Of a stretch of 38,535 nt of DNA, positions 1 to 8,821 are shown in pieces. The number at the start of each line of letters is the position of its first letter. Within the stretch, counting starts at the first letter, position 1. The notes beneath the pieces are model-generated. The model searched no databases, was not told the DNA's origin, and saw only the letters and a list, made by a program, of their open reading frames with translations. This stretch comes from an uncultured Bacteroidales bacterium (lineage in GTDB: Bacteria; Bacteroidota; Bacteroidia; Bacteroidales; Bacteroidaceae): assembly GCA_902775385.1 (NCBI GenBank), contig CACYMI010000034.1:1-38535 (forward strand), in the 5' to 3' direction. Position numbers and translations under genes: made by a program.

Positions 1-1
1 T

Positions 2-292
2 GAGACTCAGGCTGACGGCACTATGTATGTGCTGGCTAAGCCCGAAGGCGAGGAGGTAGGCTTCTATCTGGCAGAGAACGGAACAACTATCCCTGCCGGT
101 AAGGCATACTATCAGGCTGCCGCTCCCGGTGTAAAGGCATTCTTCTTCGCAGAGGAGGGTACTACCGCTATCGCTAACATTAACGTTAACGGGAACGCTA
201 ACAATGCTGCCATCTATAACATGGCTGGTCAGAAGCTGTCTAAACTGCAGAAGGGCATCAATATCGTAAATGGTAAGAAGGTGCTGTTCTAA
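2..292 (+). CDS. 3' end of a secreted surface protein with a short Prevotella-type C-terminal tail (partial)
   Basis: The gene is cut by the left edge; the frame is open from base 2, so only the last 96 residues are visible. They form a small beta-rich segment ('IPAGKAYYQAAAPGVKAFFF') followed by the tail AIYNMAGQKLSKLQKG and NIVNGKKVLF. That tail resembles the short C-terminal sorting-like modules of Prevotella secreted proteins, which recall type IX secretion signals; export by that route is inferred. The same segment closes the surface protein ending at 26084, so the two are paralogues. The linker NVNGNAN is encoded by AAC-ending hexamers (173-202). A small-protein gene starts 53 nt downstream. 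The catalytic or binding part lies outside the window, so the function is unknown. Confidence 0.85.
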   Translation, partial: ETQADGTMYVLAKPEGEEVGFYLAENGTTIPAGKAYYQAAAPGVKAFFFAEEGTTAIANINVNGNANNAAIYNMAGQKLSKLQKGINIVNGKKVLF

Positions 293-295
293 GAT

Positions 296-337
296 AAAAA
301 TTAAAAGAGAAAAGATAAAAGTTAAAAATGAGATAAG
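296..337. repeat. A-rich phased heptamer array
   Basis: Units AAAAATT, AAAAGAG, AAAAGAT, AAAAGTT, AAAAATG and AGATAAG follow each other in exact 7-nt phase. They start 3 nt after the stop codon of the upstream gene and fill nearly the whole gap before the small protein gene. Confidence 0.6.
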
Positions 338-345
338 GCTTTTTT

Positions 346-501
346 ATGATGTACATTAAACCAGCAATGGAGATCGAAGAGGCTCAGGTAGCCAACATGT
401 TGGCAGAGAGCCTGCCCATCAACGATGACACCAAGGTTGATGGCGGAACTGCACTGACAAAGGAGTCTGACTGGGATGACTGGTCAGATGACGAGGACTA
501 A
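346..501 (+). CDS. Small 51-aa protein, KPAM-IEEAQ type, acidic tail
   Basis: An unnamed small protein of 51 residues. It begins MMYIKPAMEIEEAQVANMLA and ends in a strongly acidic, Trp-containing tail (WDDWSDDED). No membrane segment or signal peptide is seen. Start at the first of two adjacent ATGs (346 or 349). It lies 53 nt after a secreted-protein gene and is closed by a strong terminator at 526-557. A paralogue at 26243-26434 shares the first ~24 residues almost exactly, including the same placement after a surface-protein gene. Small proteins of the form 'KKY.KP..E...' are common in Bacteroidales genomes from memory and have no function I can name. The conserved N-terminal half with a variable C-terminal half recalls a precursor peptide, but no modification enzyme is visible nearby. 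Confidence 0.75.
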   Translation: MMYIKPAMEIEEAQVANMLAESLPINDDTKVDGGTALTKESDWDDWSDDED

Positions 502-525
502 CCCTCTATTCCAAAACTGATAAAG

Positions 526-557
526 CAAAAGGCAGCACCAATTAGTGCTGCCTTTTG
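526..557 (+). terminator. Rho-independent terminator of the small-protein gene
   Basis: A perfect 13-bp stem (CAAAAGGCAGCAC with GTGCTGCCTTTTG), 6-nt loop, followed by TTTTGAT. A related AAAAGGCAGC stem closes the paralogous small gene at 26382-26415. Confidence 0.9.
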
Positions 558-645
558 TTTTGATCTCCCTCAATAGTCCAATGCTGGTAGAGCATCCGGC
601 ACAGCCAAGGGTTTTAGAGGTTTTTGTTAATGGAAGCCTTGGACT

Positions 646-2205
646 TTATTTCAATGTTTTGATGGCGAACTGCATGCGCTTGAGGGTTTCCTCTTTTCCT
701 AAGAAAGCGGCGAGTTCGTACATGTCAGGGCCCTGACCGGCACCTACCAGGCAGATGCGCCATGCGTTCCAGGGACGCAGGCCGGAAGTCTCCACCCAGG
801 GATCCACAACAGCCTTCATGCCTTCTACGGTGAAGTCCTGGATGCCGGAAAGCACCTGGCTGAACTGCTGCATCTCGGCAGCGGTGTTTTCTGTCCAGTT
901 CTTGCGGATGAACTTATCCTCGCGGTCGAAACTCTCGGGTGCTATGAAGAAGAAGCGGGTGAGGGGCCACAGGTCGGAGGGGAAACTGATATTACGCTTG
1001 CGCTTGTTGCCCTGTCCGTCCACATACTCAATGACCTTCAGCTTCATCATGCGTACCACTTCGGCTTCCTGTGCTGTGGTGGCGCTGATGCCTTCTGCCT
1101 TCAGGATCTTGTCAAAGGCGGGTGCCCATGCCTCGTCGGGCTGCTGAATGAGATACTGGTGGTTGAACCAGGCGGCCTTGACGTAATCGAATTTGGCTCC
1201 GTTCTTGGAACATTTGCTCAGATCAAAGAGCTTTACCATCTCGTCCAGGCTCATCAGTTCCTGATCATTGCCGGGATTCCATCCGAGCAGGGCCAGGAAG
1301 TTGACTACGGCCTGTGGCAGGTAGCCTTTCTCGCGATAGCCGCTGGATACCTCGCCGGACTTGGGATCGTGCCACTCCAAGGGGAATACGGGGAATCCCA
1401 ACTTGTCGCCGTCACGCTTGCTGAGCTTGCCGTTGCCTATGGGCTTGAGCAGCAGAGGCAGGTGGGCAAAGCGGGGCATGGTATCTGCCCAGCCGAATGC
1501 TTCGTAAAGGAGTACGTGCAGGGGCGCACTGGGCAGCCACTCCTCGCCACGGATTACATGGGTGACTTCCATCAGGTGGTCGTCCACGATGTTGGCCAGG
1601 TGATAGGTAGGCAGTTCGTCGGCGCTCTTGTAGAGTACCTTGTCGTCCAGGATGCTGCTGTTGATGCGTACCTCGCCGCGAATCAGGTCATCTACCAGAA
1701 CATCCCTGCCGGGCTCGATGAGGAAACGTACTACGTACTGATGGCCTTCGGCTATCAGTTTATCCACCTCTTCCTTGGGCATAGACAGTGAGTTGCGCAT
1801 CTGCATTCGCGTGCTGGCGTCATACTGGAAGTTCTCTACCTCGGCACGCTTGGCATCCAGCTCCTCGGGGGTGTCGAAGGCGATATAGGCCTTGCCGTTG
1901 TCCAGGAGCTGCTGGACATACTTCTTATAGATGTCCCTGCGCTCGCTCTGGCGGTACGGTCCGTGTGAACCGCCGAAGCTGACTCCCTCATCGAACTGGA
2001 TTCCCAGCCATTTGAAGCTCTCGATGATATATTCCTCGGCTCCGGGGACAAAGCGTGTGCTGTCTGTATCCTCGATGCGGAAGATCAGTTCGCCGCCGTG
2101 CTGACGGGCAAAAAGGTAGTTGTATAACGCGGTTCTGACGCCGCCGATGTGCAGCGGACCTGTGGGACTTGGGGCAAATCTTACCCTTACTTTTCTATCT
2201 TGCAT
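646..2205 (-). CDS. gltX: Glutamyl-tRNA synthetase
   Basis: Charges tRNA-Glu with glutamate in the cytoplasm (class I aminoacyl-tRNA synthetase). The N-terminus reads [19 protein letters not shown], containing the HIGH-type motif (H19-I-G-G), and the second class I signature is KLSKR at residues 260-264. The C-terminal part is the anticodon-binding helical domain. The length of 519 residues is normal for the Bacteroidetes enzyme. The ATG at 2205 is chosen because the Rossmann strand and HIGH motif follow at the usual distance. A promoter-like TACTTTTGC sits upstream at 2229-2237. It is transcribed divergently from pgpH. There is no strong terminator; only a weak CCAAGG/CCTTGG pairing at 604-642. 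Confidence 0.97.
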   Translation of the reverse strand: MQDRKVRVRFAPSPTGPLHIGGVRTALYNYLFARQHGGELIFRIEDTDSTRFVPGAEEYIIESFKWLGIQFDEGVSFGGSHGPYRQSERRDIYKKYVQQLLDNGKAYIAFDTPEELDAKRAEVENFQYDASTRMQMRNSLSMPKEEVDKLIAEGHQYVVRFLIEPGRDVLVDDLIRGEVRINSSILDDKVLYKSADELPTYHLANIVDDHLMEVTHVIRGEEWLPSAPLHVLLYEAFGWADTMPRFAHLPLLLKPIGNGKLSKRDGDKLGFPVFPLEWHDPKSGEVSSGYREKGYLPQAVVNFLALLGWNPGNDQELMSLDEMVKLFDLSKCSKNGAKFDYVKAAWFNHQYLIQQPDEAWAPAFDKILKAEGISATTAQEAEVVRMMKLKVIEYVDGQGNKRKRNISFPSDLWPLTRFFFIAPESFDREDKFIRKNWTENTAAEMQQFSQVLSGIQDFTVEGMKAVVDPWVETSGLRPWNAWRICLVGAGQGPDMYELAAFLGKEETLKRMQFAIKTLK

Positions 2206-2228
2206 AAGCTATTGTTATCAAAAATCGT

Positions 2229-2237
2229 GCAAAAGTA
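2229..2237 (-). promoter_or_regulatory. -7 box for gltX
   Basis: On the minus strand this reads TACTTTTGC, a full match to the Bacteroidetes TAnnTTTGC element, 24 nt upstream of the gltX ATG. A TTTTG lies about 16 nt further upstream, slightly closer than ideal for the -33 box. Confidence 0.55.
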
Positions 2238-2270
2238 AGCATTTTTTTTCTAACAAAAGACTTTTTTTTG

Positions 2271-2279
2271 TATTTTCGC
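2271..2279 (+). promoter_or_regulatory. Weak -7 box possibly serving pgpH
   Basis: TATTTTCGC, one mismatch to TAnnTTTGC, lies upstream of the repeat arrays and pgpH. No convincing TTTG is found at the right distance. Confidence 0.3.
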
Positions 2280-2303
2280 ACTTGGAAAGCGTAGCTTTGG
2301 GGT

Positions 2304-2400
2304 AGTTGAGAGTTGACAGTTGACAGTTGAGAGTTGACAGTTAATACTAGTCAGACTAGTTAAACTAGTCAAACTAGAACCCCTAGAACCACTAGAACAT
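2304..2400. repeat. Heptamer array followed by a 9-mer array
   Basis: Six phased 7-mers (AGTTGAG, AGTTGAC, AGTTGAC, AGTTGAG, AGTTGAC, AGTTAAT) cover 2304-2345. From 2347 six phased 9-mers follow, all starting CTAG: CTAGTCAGA, CTAGTTAAA, CTAGTCAAA, CTAGAACCC, CTAGAACCA, CTAGAACAT. The arrays end 20 nt before the pgpH start codon, so they probably form most of its untranslated leader. Confidence 0.8.
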
Positions 2401-2420
2401 ATAATTTTGAATTAATAGCA

Positions 2421-4499
2421 ATGAGCAGATACAACCGACAAAGGACAATCAGTAATAAGGAGTTCCTGTGCAGGATCGCAGGGTTGATAGGTATGATCGC
2501 TATCCTGGCAGTCTGTCTGCCTAAGGGCGGCTATAGTAAGTATGAGTACAAGATAGGGGAGCCCTGGGAATACTCGCAGATTATTGCCCAGGACAGTTTT
2601 CCCGTATATAAGAGTGATGCTCAGCTGAAGCGCGAGAGTGACAGTCTGCACAATTTCTATGAGCCTTACTTCATGATGGACCGTACGGTCTTCGATATGC
2701 AGGCAGTCAGGCTGAGGCAGGCCCTCAGGTCTTTGCCGTCGGACCGTGTGCCGGCTTATTACCTTCCTCATCTGACCGAGAAGCTGAGGTTCCTGTATTC
2801 CCAGGGTATCATCGGGGCGGAGGACTATGATGAGCTGAAGAAGGAGGATATCCGTCAGGTGTGGCTCTATGAGAATAATGAGTCACAGCCCCGTTATGTG
2901 AAACAGCTGTTTACCGAGAAGACGGCGTATGAATACCTGATGAATGAGGAGGACAGTATCCGCTTCAATCATGGCAGGCTGATGCGCTGCGCGTTGGAGA
3001 AGTACATTCAGCCTAATCTGGTATATGATGCCGGGAAGTCCCAGCAGCAGCGTCAGGAGATTGATGCGCAACTGGTGCCTTTTATTGGTCAGGTGCAGGT
3101 TAACCAGAAACTGGTGGATCACGGCCAGATTGTGGATGAGTACACGTTCTGCGTGCTGCAGTCGATGGAGCGCTTCCAGCGTACCCGCTCACTGAGCAAC
3201 ACCGAGAAGCTGGTTCAGCTGGGCGGTCAGGTTACGTACATTGCCATTATGATGATTCTGCTGCTGTTCTACTTTGAGCAGTTCCGCAGTGACTATCTGG
3301 CGAACATCCGGACCGTGATGCTGGTGATCTGCCAGTTCCTGCTTTTCCCGTTGCTTACCTTTGCGCTGATATCACACAGTCTGATGAGTGTGTATGTGAT
3401 TCCCTACTGCATCCTGCCTATCTTTATCCGTGTGTTCATGGACAGCCGTACGGCTTTCATCACCCATACGTTATCAATCCTTATCTGCGCTATGGCTCTT
3501 ACCCGGCCGTATGAGTTCATCGTCACGCAGACGGTGGCGGGACTGGTTGCCATCTACAGTCTGCGTCAGCTCTCGCAGCGAAGTGAGCTGGTACGCTCGG
3601 CGGTACTGGTTACAGTCGCTACGCTGGTCACGTACTTCTGCATTGAACTGGTGCATGGCAGTCCGTACAGCACAAACGGGTTTGACAAGTGGACGTATAT
3701 ATACATTCTGATGGCCGGTGTGCTATCATTGCTGTCCTATACGTTGCTGATGCCTGTGGAGCGTATCTTCGGCTTTACCTCGAACGTTACGCTGGTGGAG
3801 CTGTCCAATATTAACAATACCATCCTTCGCCGTCTTTCGGAGGAGGCTCCCGGTACGTTCCAGCACAGCATGCAGGTGGCTAACCTGGCTGCCGAGGTGG
3901 CTAACAGACTGGGGGCCAAGAGCCAGCTGGTACGTACCGGTGCCCTGTATCATGATATCGGCAAGCTGGAGAATCCCGTTTTCTTTACGGAGAACCAGTC
4001 CGGTACCAATCCGCATGACAATCTGCCGTATATACAGAGCGCGCAGATTATCATCCGGCATGTGAAGGACGGCCTGCGTCTGGCTGACAAGTATCAGCTG
4101 CCCTCGGTCATAAAGGATTTCATCACCACGCACCATGGCAAGAGTCTGGCCAAGTACTTCTATGTTTCATTCAAGAATGATTTCCCGGACGAGGAGGTAG
4201 ATGCCCGTGTCTTCACCTATCCGGGGCCTAACCCTACTACCTTGGAACAGGCTATCCTGATGATGGCGGACTCTATCGAGGCGGCGTCGCGCAGCCTGAA
4301 GGAATACACTGAGGAGAATCTGAACAGCATGGTGGACAAGATCATTGACGACCAGGTTAACAGCGGCTATTTTGCCCAGTGCCCCATCTCGTTCCTGGAG
4401 ATTGCCGATGCCAAGGATGTCTTCAAGACCAAGCTGCGTACCATCTACCACACCCGCATCCAGTATCCGGAGTTATCCGAGGATAAACGGGAACGTTAA
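2421..4499 (+). CDS. pgpH: 7TM-HD family membrane phosphodiesterase (PgpH/YqfF-like)
   Basis: The layout is that of the PgpH family of cyclic-di-AMP phosphodiesterases: a short cytoplasmic N-terminus, one membrane segment (about residues 18-34), a large extracellular 7TMR-HDED-type domain (about 40-265), a seven-segment membrane bundle (about 270-445) and a cytoplasmic HD hydrolase domain. The metal-binding HD pair is H511-D512 in LYHDIGK, with a second His pair at 571-572 (ITTHHGK). Hydrolysis of c-di-AMP is the activity known for Listeria PgpH; activity here is inferred from family. Length 692 is normal. The ATG at 2421 gives the expected N-terminal anchor. The last codons and stop lie in an AAC-type hexamer array (4486-4515), so the extreme C-terminus KRER may be repeat-derived. 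Confidence 0.9.
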   Translation: MSRYNRQRTISNKEFLCRIAGLIGMIAILAVCLPKGGYSKYEYKIGEPWEYSQIIAQDSFPVYKSDAQLKRESDSLHNFYEPYFMMDRTVFDMQAVRLRQALRSLPSDRVPAYYLPHLTEKLRFLYSQGIIGAEDYDELKKEDIRQVWLYENNESQPRYVKQLFTEKTAYEYLMNEEDSIRFNHGRLMRCALEKYIQPNLVYDAGKSQQQRQEIDAQLVPFIGQVQVNQKLVDHGQIVDEYTFCVLQSMERFQRTRSLSNTEKLVQLGGQVTYIAIMMILLLFYFEQFRSDYLANIRTVMLVICQFLLFPLLTFALISHSLMSVYVIPYCILPIFIRVFMDSRTAFITHTLSILICAMALTRPYEFIVTQTVAGLVAIYSLRQLSQRSELVRSAVLVTVATLVTYFCIELVHGSPYSTNGFDKWTYIYILMAGVLSLLSYTLLMPVERIFGFTSNVTLVELSNINNTILRRLSEEAPGTFQHSMQVANLAAEVANRLGAKSQLVRTGALYHDIGKLENPVFFTENQSGTNPHDNLPYIQSAQIIIRHVKDGLRLADKYQLPSVIKDFITTHHGKSLAKYFYVSFKNDFPDEEVDARVFTYPGPNPTTLEQAILMMADSIEAASRSLKEYTEENLNSMVDKIIDDQVNSGYFAQCPISFLEIADAKDVFKTKLRTIYHTRIQYPELSEDKRER

Positions 4500-4515
4500 C
4501 GGGAACGGGAACGGG
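4486..4515. repeat. Hexamer array spanning the pgpH stop codon
   Basis: Five phased hexamers: AACGGG, AACGTT, AACGGG, AACGGG, AACGGG. The pgpH stop (4497-4499) is formed across units two and three. The same AAC hexamers encode the NVNGNAN-type linkers of the secreted-protein tails at 173-202 and 25971-25994. A small hairpin (CCGTTGG/CCAACGG, 4538-4556) follows but lacks a T tract. Confidence 0.7.
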
Positions 4516-4610
4516 GGTGTGACAGGGGTGAGAGCTCCCGTTGGTTCCGCCAACGGATAAAATATAAGAATAAAAAGCGCCCGCCGTACGCTGATTTCCG
4601 GAAAAATCCC

Positions 4611-4619
4611 TATCTTTGC
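4611..4619 (+). promoter_or_regulatory. -7 box of the M60 peptidase operon
   Basis: TATCTTTGC matches TAnnTTTGC exactly and lies 72 nt upstream of the M60 start. The -33 region is weak. Confidence 0.6.
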
Positions 4620-4690
4620 ATTGTGAAAATAGAAGTAGGATAAAGATATAGGACAAAAGACGTAGAAACAAACTTTAATAAAACTATACT

Positions 4691-7600
4691 ATGAAAAGAG
4701 ATGTGATAATGATTTTACTGCTGACGATACTGTTCGGAGCATTGCCGTCGATGGCGCAAGGCCAGGACTGGGAAGGTAAGATACTGTCTGTAGGTGAGAC
4801 TGCTACCTCATTACAGGCGGATAAATGGTATGTGCTGTATAATGCATCTACTTTGTCTTATGCCAAGGAGGAGCAGGGGAATACCCTGATAGCCTCCGCA
4901 ACGAATCCGAACGGGCTGGATGCCTCCACGGCGGCCGGTTATCTGGTGCAGCTGGAATCCACTGGTGAGGAGGGCAAATATTACCTGAAATCAGGTCTGG
5001 GGAATTACTACTGCAATCTGGGCAGCGGTAAGAACAACGGTACCAATGCTACCCTGGCTGCCAAGTATGCCTACACATTCGCTGCGTTCGGAACCGAGGG
5101 GCACTGGTCATTAAGGGCCTCCTATTACCTGCAGAGCAGGGACGGCAATCTGATCGGGGCCAGCAGCAAGGGTACTGTGAACAGCGACCGCGACTGGGTG
5201 TTCCGTGAGGTGTCCTTTACGGGAGCCGGGGATCTGGACGGGGCTGCCTATGTCAAGTACGTCCTGAACAAGGGTGGCCTGGTGCGTTTTACCAGCCGAA
5301 GGTATTCCGGAGTCAATCTTACCGACAATGCCAGCCAGACCCTGGGCGTGAACGCGGACCTCAACTCATTGCAGCAGGTGTGGATTCTGGAGAGGAAGGG
5401 CGATGGCTATACGCTGCGCAACGGCAGTACGGGCCGTTACCTGTCTTCCGATGATAATTTCCGCACCCCCAGCGCTACTGCCAAGACGCTGTATATTCAG
5501 TACAGTCCCAATAACTCAGGGAATTCCTCCTACATCAACATTTCCGAGAAGAGTGACTTCAGCGGCACTTCCTGCCTGAACCTGAACGGCACCACGCTTT
5601 ATAAGTGGAGCTGCCAGGGCGATACCGGCTCTGACTGGACAGTCTCCGTGGTGGAGAACTTCTCATTAGAGGAGGTGCAGGCCGGTTTGCTGTCACAGTC
5701 GGACTTCACCGAGCCGGTGGCGGGCAAGTTCTACCGTATCCGCAACATGGGCTATGACACGTACATGAATGAGGACTTCAGCGGCAACATCGTCAACTGC
5801 GAGGGGCTGAATGCCGATAAGCTTTCTCAGTACTGGACCGTGGTGGCTACGAGCACGGCCGGCAAGTATTTCCTGCAGAATCTCTGCACCGAGCGCTATA
5901 TCACCCGTCAGGGCGGTACGCTCAGCAGTCAGTACAGGACGCAGGCCAATAAGCCGGCGGCCGGATTCGGTTTTACCCGTAACAGTGACGCCACGAATAT
6001 GCTGTACTATATTACCGACAATGGCAGTGTGGGCCTGCACTGTGATGCCGGTGCCCGTGTGGTGGGCTGGAGTACGAATAATATTGCCGGCAGTACATGG
6101 GGATTTGAGGAAGTGGAGCTTACCGATGAATTCATTCAGGAAGGACGCGCTGCCCTTAGCAACTATGCTGAGCTGAAGGCTAAGATAGGAACCTACAAGG
6201 CTGCCCTTGCCAACCTGTTCAAGGACAATGCCTGCACGGAGCTGAAGGATGAGATTCAGGCCCTCTCTGATGCGGACTTGGCTGAGAATGAGGACTTCAA
6301 GGCGCTGAATACCGATATACAGGCGATGGTGCTCAAGGTCAAGAACAATACCTGGCAGAGTTTCACCTCATCTACAGGCTATACCCGGGAGGGATTCGAG
6401 AAGTTCTTCCGTATCCGCGACGACTATCAGGTGTACAGCAACTACCAGCAGATGGCATGGAACGAATATTGCGGTATGAGCTATAGCTTCGGCAGACTTT
6501 CCGGTCCCACCGGCATTGTGGGCAAGGCCGGTGATATCATCTATATCTATGTGGACGAGGAGCCCAGTGCCGACTGTACGCTGCAGGCTGAGGTGGTGTT
6601 GGACAGCAACAGCCCGGGCGACCATCAGACAGGCAGCACGACTGACCTGCATGCCGGACTGAATGCCGTTATGCTGAGTTCGCCCAGCACGGTCTATATC
6701 TTCTATCAGCTGAACAGCCCCCAGAAGTACCTGGCGAACTATCCGGATGCCAAGATACACATCGAAGGCGGCGAGGTGCAGGGTTACTTCGACTATACGC
6801 GCGGTATGACGAACCAGGACTGGACACTACTTTATGAGAAGATGCTTGACAAGAGCAATATCGTCAACTTCAAGTGTGACCGGCTGGTATTCGCGATGGT
6901 AGGAAACCTGGTGAAGAATGCGATAGGCAGGACCGGTGAGGTGGAGGGTCTGATGCGTATATGGAACAACTTTGTGGAATGCGAGGAGGACCTGATGGGC
7001 TTCAAGGAGGATCTGGCGGGCCGTTTCCGTAACATCTGGAATGCCTTCTCTGTCACACACGGCTATATGTATGCCTCTACTTACGGCACTTACTACAGTG
7101 ACGGTACCATTTCCACCGTTATGAACTATGACCAGCTTACCAGCAGCGGCGGTGCGATCTGGGGGCCCTCGCATGAGATCGGCCACAATCATCAGGCCTG
7201 TTTCAATATCGTGGGTGCTACCGAGGTGAGCAACAATCTGTTCTCGAATGTGAATGTGTTCCTGCATGGTGTCTCCACTACCCGCGGAACCAAGGTGACC
7301 GATACCCTGGAGGACTTTGCCAGAGGTAAGGGATGGTTCGGTATGAATATATGGGAGCAGACCCGCTTCTACTTCCAGCTGTACCTGTACTTCCATGCGC
7401 AGGGACACAAGCCTGACTTCTATCCTACGCTGTTCAAGATGCTCCGTCAGGATCCCATCCATAAGCGTTCCAGTACATACGACGCGACCCTTGCCAACGA
7501 GAACGGTGTGGTGGGCGGCTATATCAGCTATGGTAAGCAGGACTACCTGCACATGGCTAAGAAAATGTGTGACGCGGCTCAGCTTGACCTGAGTGAGTTC

Positions 7601-8821
7601 TTTGAGGTGAACGGTATGTTCGTGCCGTATGACAAGTTCTATGTGGGTGACTATTCGGACTACTGGGTTACCACTACGGAGAAGGATATCGAGGATGCCA
7701 AGACGTATATGCACCGGTATCCCAAGGCTCCCAGTATCTGCTTCATTGATGACCGTATCAAGCCGTCAGCCGCCATCTTCGACGGTCCCTTCGAGGGGAG
7801 ACCGAAGGGGGCGAACCGTGTGGCCTACGATGACGGGGAAGTGCCTATCGGCTATGCTGATGTGGGGCAGTGGACCGACTTCGTGGATGAATACCAGACG
7901 AACGGCTATTACTATACCACCTCTACCAGCAGCGGTTTGACCACCTATTCGCTGAACGGCACGGGCGCTATCGGCTTCAAGGTGTATGATGCCAAGGGGA
8001 ACCTGGTGTACCTTTCCAATAAGAAGAAATTCACCATTCCCACATACGTTGCCTCCAAACTGACCGACGGATTCAGGATCGTGGCGTGCGAGGCCAATGG
8101 CTATGAGGTTATGGTTCCCTATGGTCCTGCCATGTATCGTGGCGAGATGACGGCTTACTATGAGGGTAAGCCCACTCCTCATACCTTATATTATTATGGC
8201 ACGGGCTCAGCCGGCAAGAGCGATATGAATCCGCTGCCTGCCAATTCCATTGCGTATGTGAAGCCCGGACAGACGGAGAAGAAACTTCCTACGGCGGATT
8301 TGCTTGCCAATACCAATGTGGTAGGTGCCGACGGTACTGCCCAACAGCTTAGGATTGACGGTGACAAGCCTTTCTTTGTCCCCACTGAGTTTACGGCTCA
8401 GCAGATCCGTTTCACTAAGAGCGGCTCCGGCTATCAGGCGCTGTCATTACCCTTCGATTTGACAGAGGAGGGCTCTGAGACTGTATTGGCTGGCCAGCCT
8501 GTGATAAAGGAGGGTAGGGCAGATATCACTGTTACTGACGGAACGGTTCAGGCAGGTACCTATGACAGGACTGAGAGCGGCTACGTTCTGGCCCCTGACG
8601 GCAACTCCCATGTCTATGCCGAGGATATATCCCCCTTCACCTATATTTGGGAGGACCCGGACGGATTGGAAAGAATTCAAAATCCAGAATCCGAAATTCA
8701 AAATAGGGAGGGAGTTTTCGATCTTTCCGGAAGAAAGATCAACTCTCAGCTGTCAACTGTCAACTGTCAACTTAAGAGGGGTATTTATATTCTTGACGGA
8801 AAAAAAATTGTAATTAAATAA
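4691..8821 (+). CDS. Secreted M60-like (enhancin-type) zinc metallopeptidase
   Basis: A 1376-residue exported protease. A signal peptide (about residues 1-24, ending SMAQGQ) is followed by several beta-trefoil or lectin-like segments (about 25-480) with repeats such as 'GKFYRIRNMGYDTYMNE'. The M60 domain lies about 570-960: HEIGH at 828-832 with the third zinc ligand candidate E845 in GATEVSNN, fitting HExxH-(8-28)-E. Known M60 enzymes of gut bacteria cleave O-glycosylated mucin-type proteins; that substrate is inferred here. The C-terminus carries the tail VFDLSGRKI...GIYILDGKKIVIK. Two heptamer arrays are translated around DLSGRK (8675-8775). The stop overlaps the next ATG by one base, pointing to translational coupling with the membrane protein gene downstream. 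Confidence 0.92.
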   Translation: MKRDVIMILLLTILFGALPSMAQGQDWEGKILSVGETATSLQADKWYVLYNASTLSYAKEEQGNTLIASATNPNGLDASTAAGYLVQLESTGEEGKYYLKSGLGNYYCNLGSGKNNGTNATLAAKYAYTFAAFGTEGHWSLRASYYLQSRDGNLIGASSKGTVNSDRDWVFREVSFTGAGDLDGAAYVKYVLNKGGLVRFTSRRYSGVNLTDNASQTLGVNADLNSLQQVWILERKGDGYTLRNGSTGRYLSSDDNFRTPSATAKTLYIQYSPNNSGNSSYINISEKSDFSGTSCLNLNGTTLYKWSCQGDTGSDWTVSVVENFSLEEVQAGLLSQSDFTEPVAGKFYRIRNMGYDTYMNEDFSGNIVNCEGLNADKLSQYWTVVATSTAGKYFLQNLCTERYITRQGGTLSSQYRTQANKPAAGFGFTRNSDATNMLYYITDNGSVGLHCDAGARVVGWSTNNIAGSTWGFEEVELTDEFIQEGRAALSNYAELKAKIGTYKAALANLFKDNACTELKDEIQALSDADLAENEDFKALNTDIQAMVLKVKNNTWQSFTSSTGYTREGFEKFFRIRDDYQVYSNYQQMAWNEYCGMSYSFGRLSGPTGIVGKAGDIIYIYVDEEPSADCTLQAEVVLDSNSPGDHQTGSTTDLHAGLNAVMLSSPSTVYIFYQLNSPQKYLANYPDAKIHIEGGEVQGYFDYTRGMTNQDWTLLYEKMLDKSNIVNFKCDRLVFAMVGNLVKNAIGRTGEVEGLMRIWNNFVECEEDLMGFKEDLAGRFRNIWNAFSVTHGYMYASTYGTYYSDGTISTVMNYDQLTSSGGAIWGPSHEIGHNHQACFNIVGATEVSNNLFSNVNVFLHGVSTTRGTKVTDTLEDFARGKGWFGMNIWEQTRFYFQLYLYFHAQGHKPDFYPTLFKMLRQDPIHKRSSTYDATLANENGVVGGYISYGKQDYLHMAKKMCDAAQLDLSEFFEVNGMFVPYDKFYVGDYSDYWVTTTEKDIEDAKTYMHRYPKAPSICFIDDRIKPSAAIFDGPFEGRPKGANRVAYDDGEVPIGYADVGQWTDFVDEYQTNGYYYTTSTSSGLTTYSLNGTGAIGFKVYDAKGNLVYLSNKKKFTIPTYVASKLTDGFRIVACEANGYEVMVPYGPAMYRGEMTAYYEGKPTPHTLYYYGTGSAGKSDMNPLPANSIAYVKPGQTEKKLPTADLLANTNVVGADGTAQQLRIDGDKPFFVPTEFTAQQIRFTKSGSGYQALSLPFDLTEEGSETVLAGQPVIKEGRADITVTDGTVQAGTYDRTESGYVLAPDGNSHVYAEDISPFTYIWEDPDGLERIQNPESEIQNREGVFDLSGRKINSQLSTVNCQLKRGIYILDGKKIVIK
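8675..8775. repeat. Two heptamer arrays translated inside the M60 C-terminal tail
   Basis: Array A (8675-8709): ATTCAAA, ATCCAGA, ATCCGAA, ATTCAAA, ATAGGGA. Array B (8741-8775): AACTCTC, AGCTGTC, AACTGTC, AACTGTC, AACTTAA. They encode IQNPESEIQNR and NSQLSTVNCQLK on either side of VFDLSGRKI. Array B is the reverse complement of the intergenic AGTTGAC type at 2304-2338. Confidence 0.85.

Noticed and set aside
575..610. tRNA-like D-arm sequence (GCTGGTAGAGC) downstream of the first small gene
   Set aside because: No anticodon stem, T arm or acceptor pairing follows; a chance match or very old remnant at most.
1159..1791. Long open frame of 210 codons on the plus strand inside gltX
   Set aside because: Antisense to a clearly conserved synthetase and without any recognisable protein features; a shadow of gltX codon use.
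6827..7714. 295-codon open frame opposite the M60 catalytic domain
   Set aside because: Antisense frame with no signal, family motif or promoter; explained by codon bias of the M60 gene.
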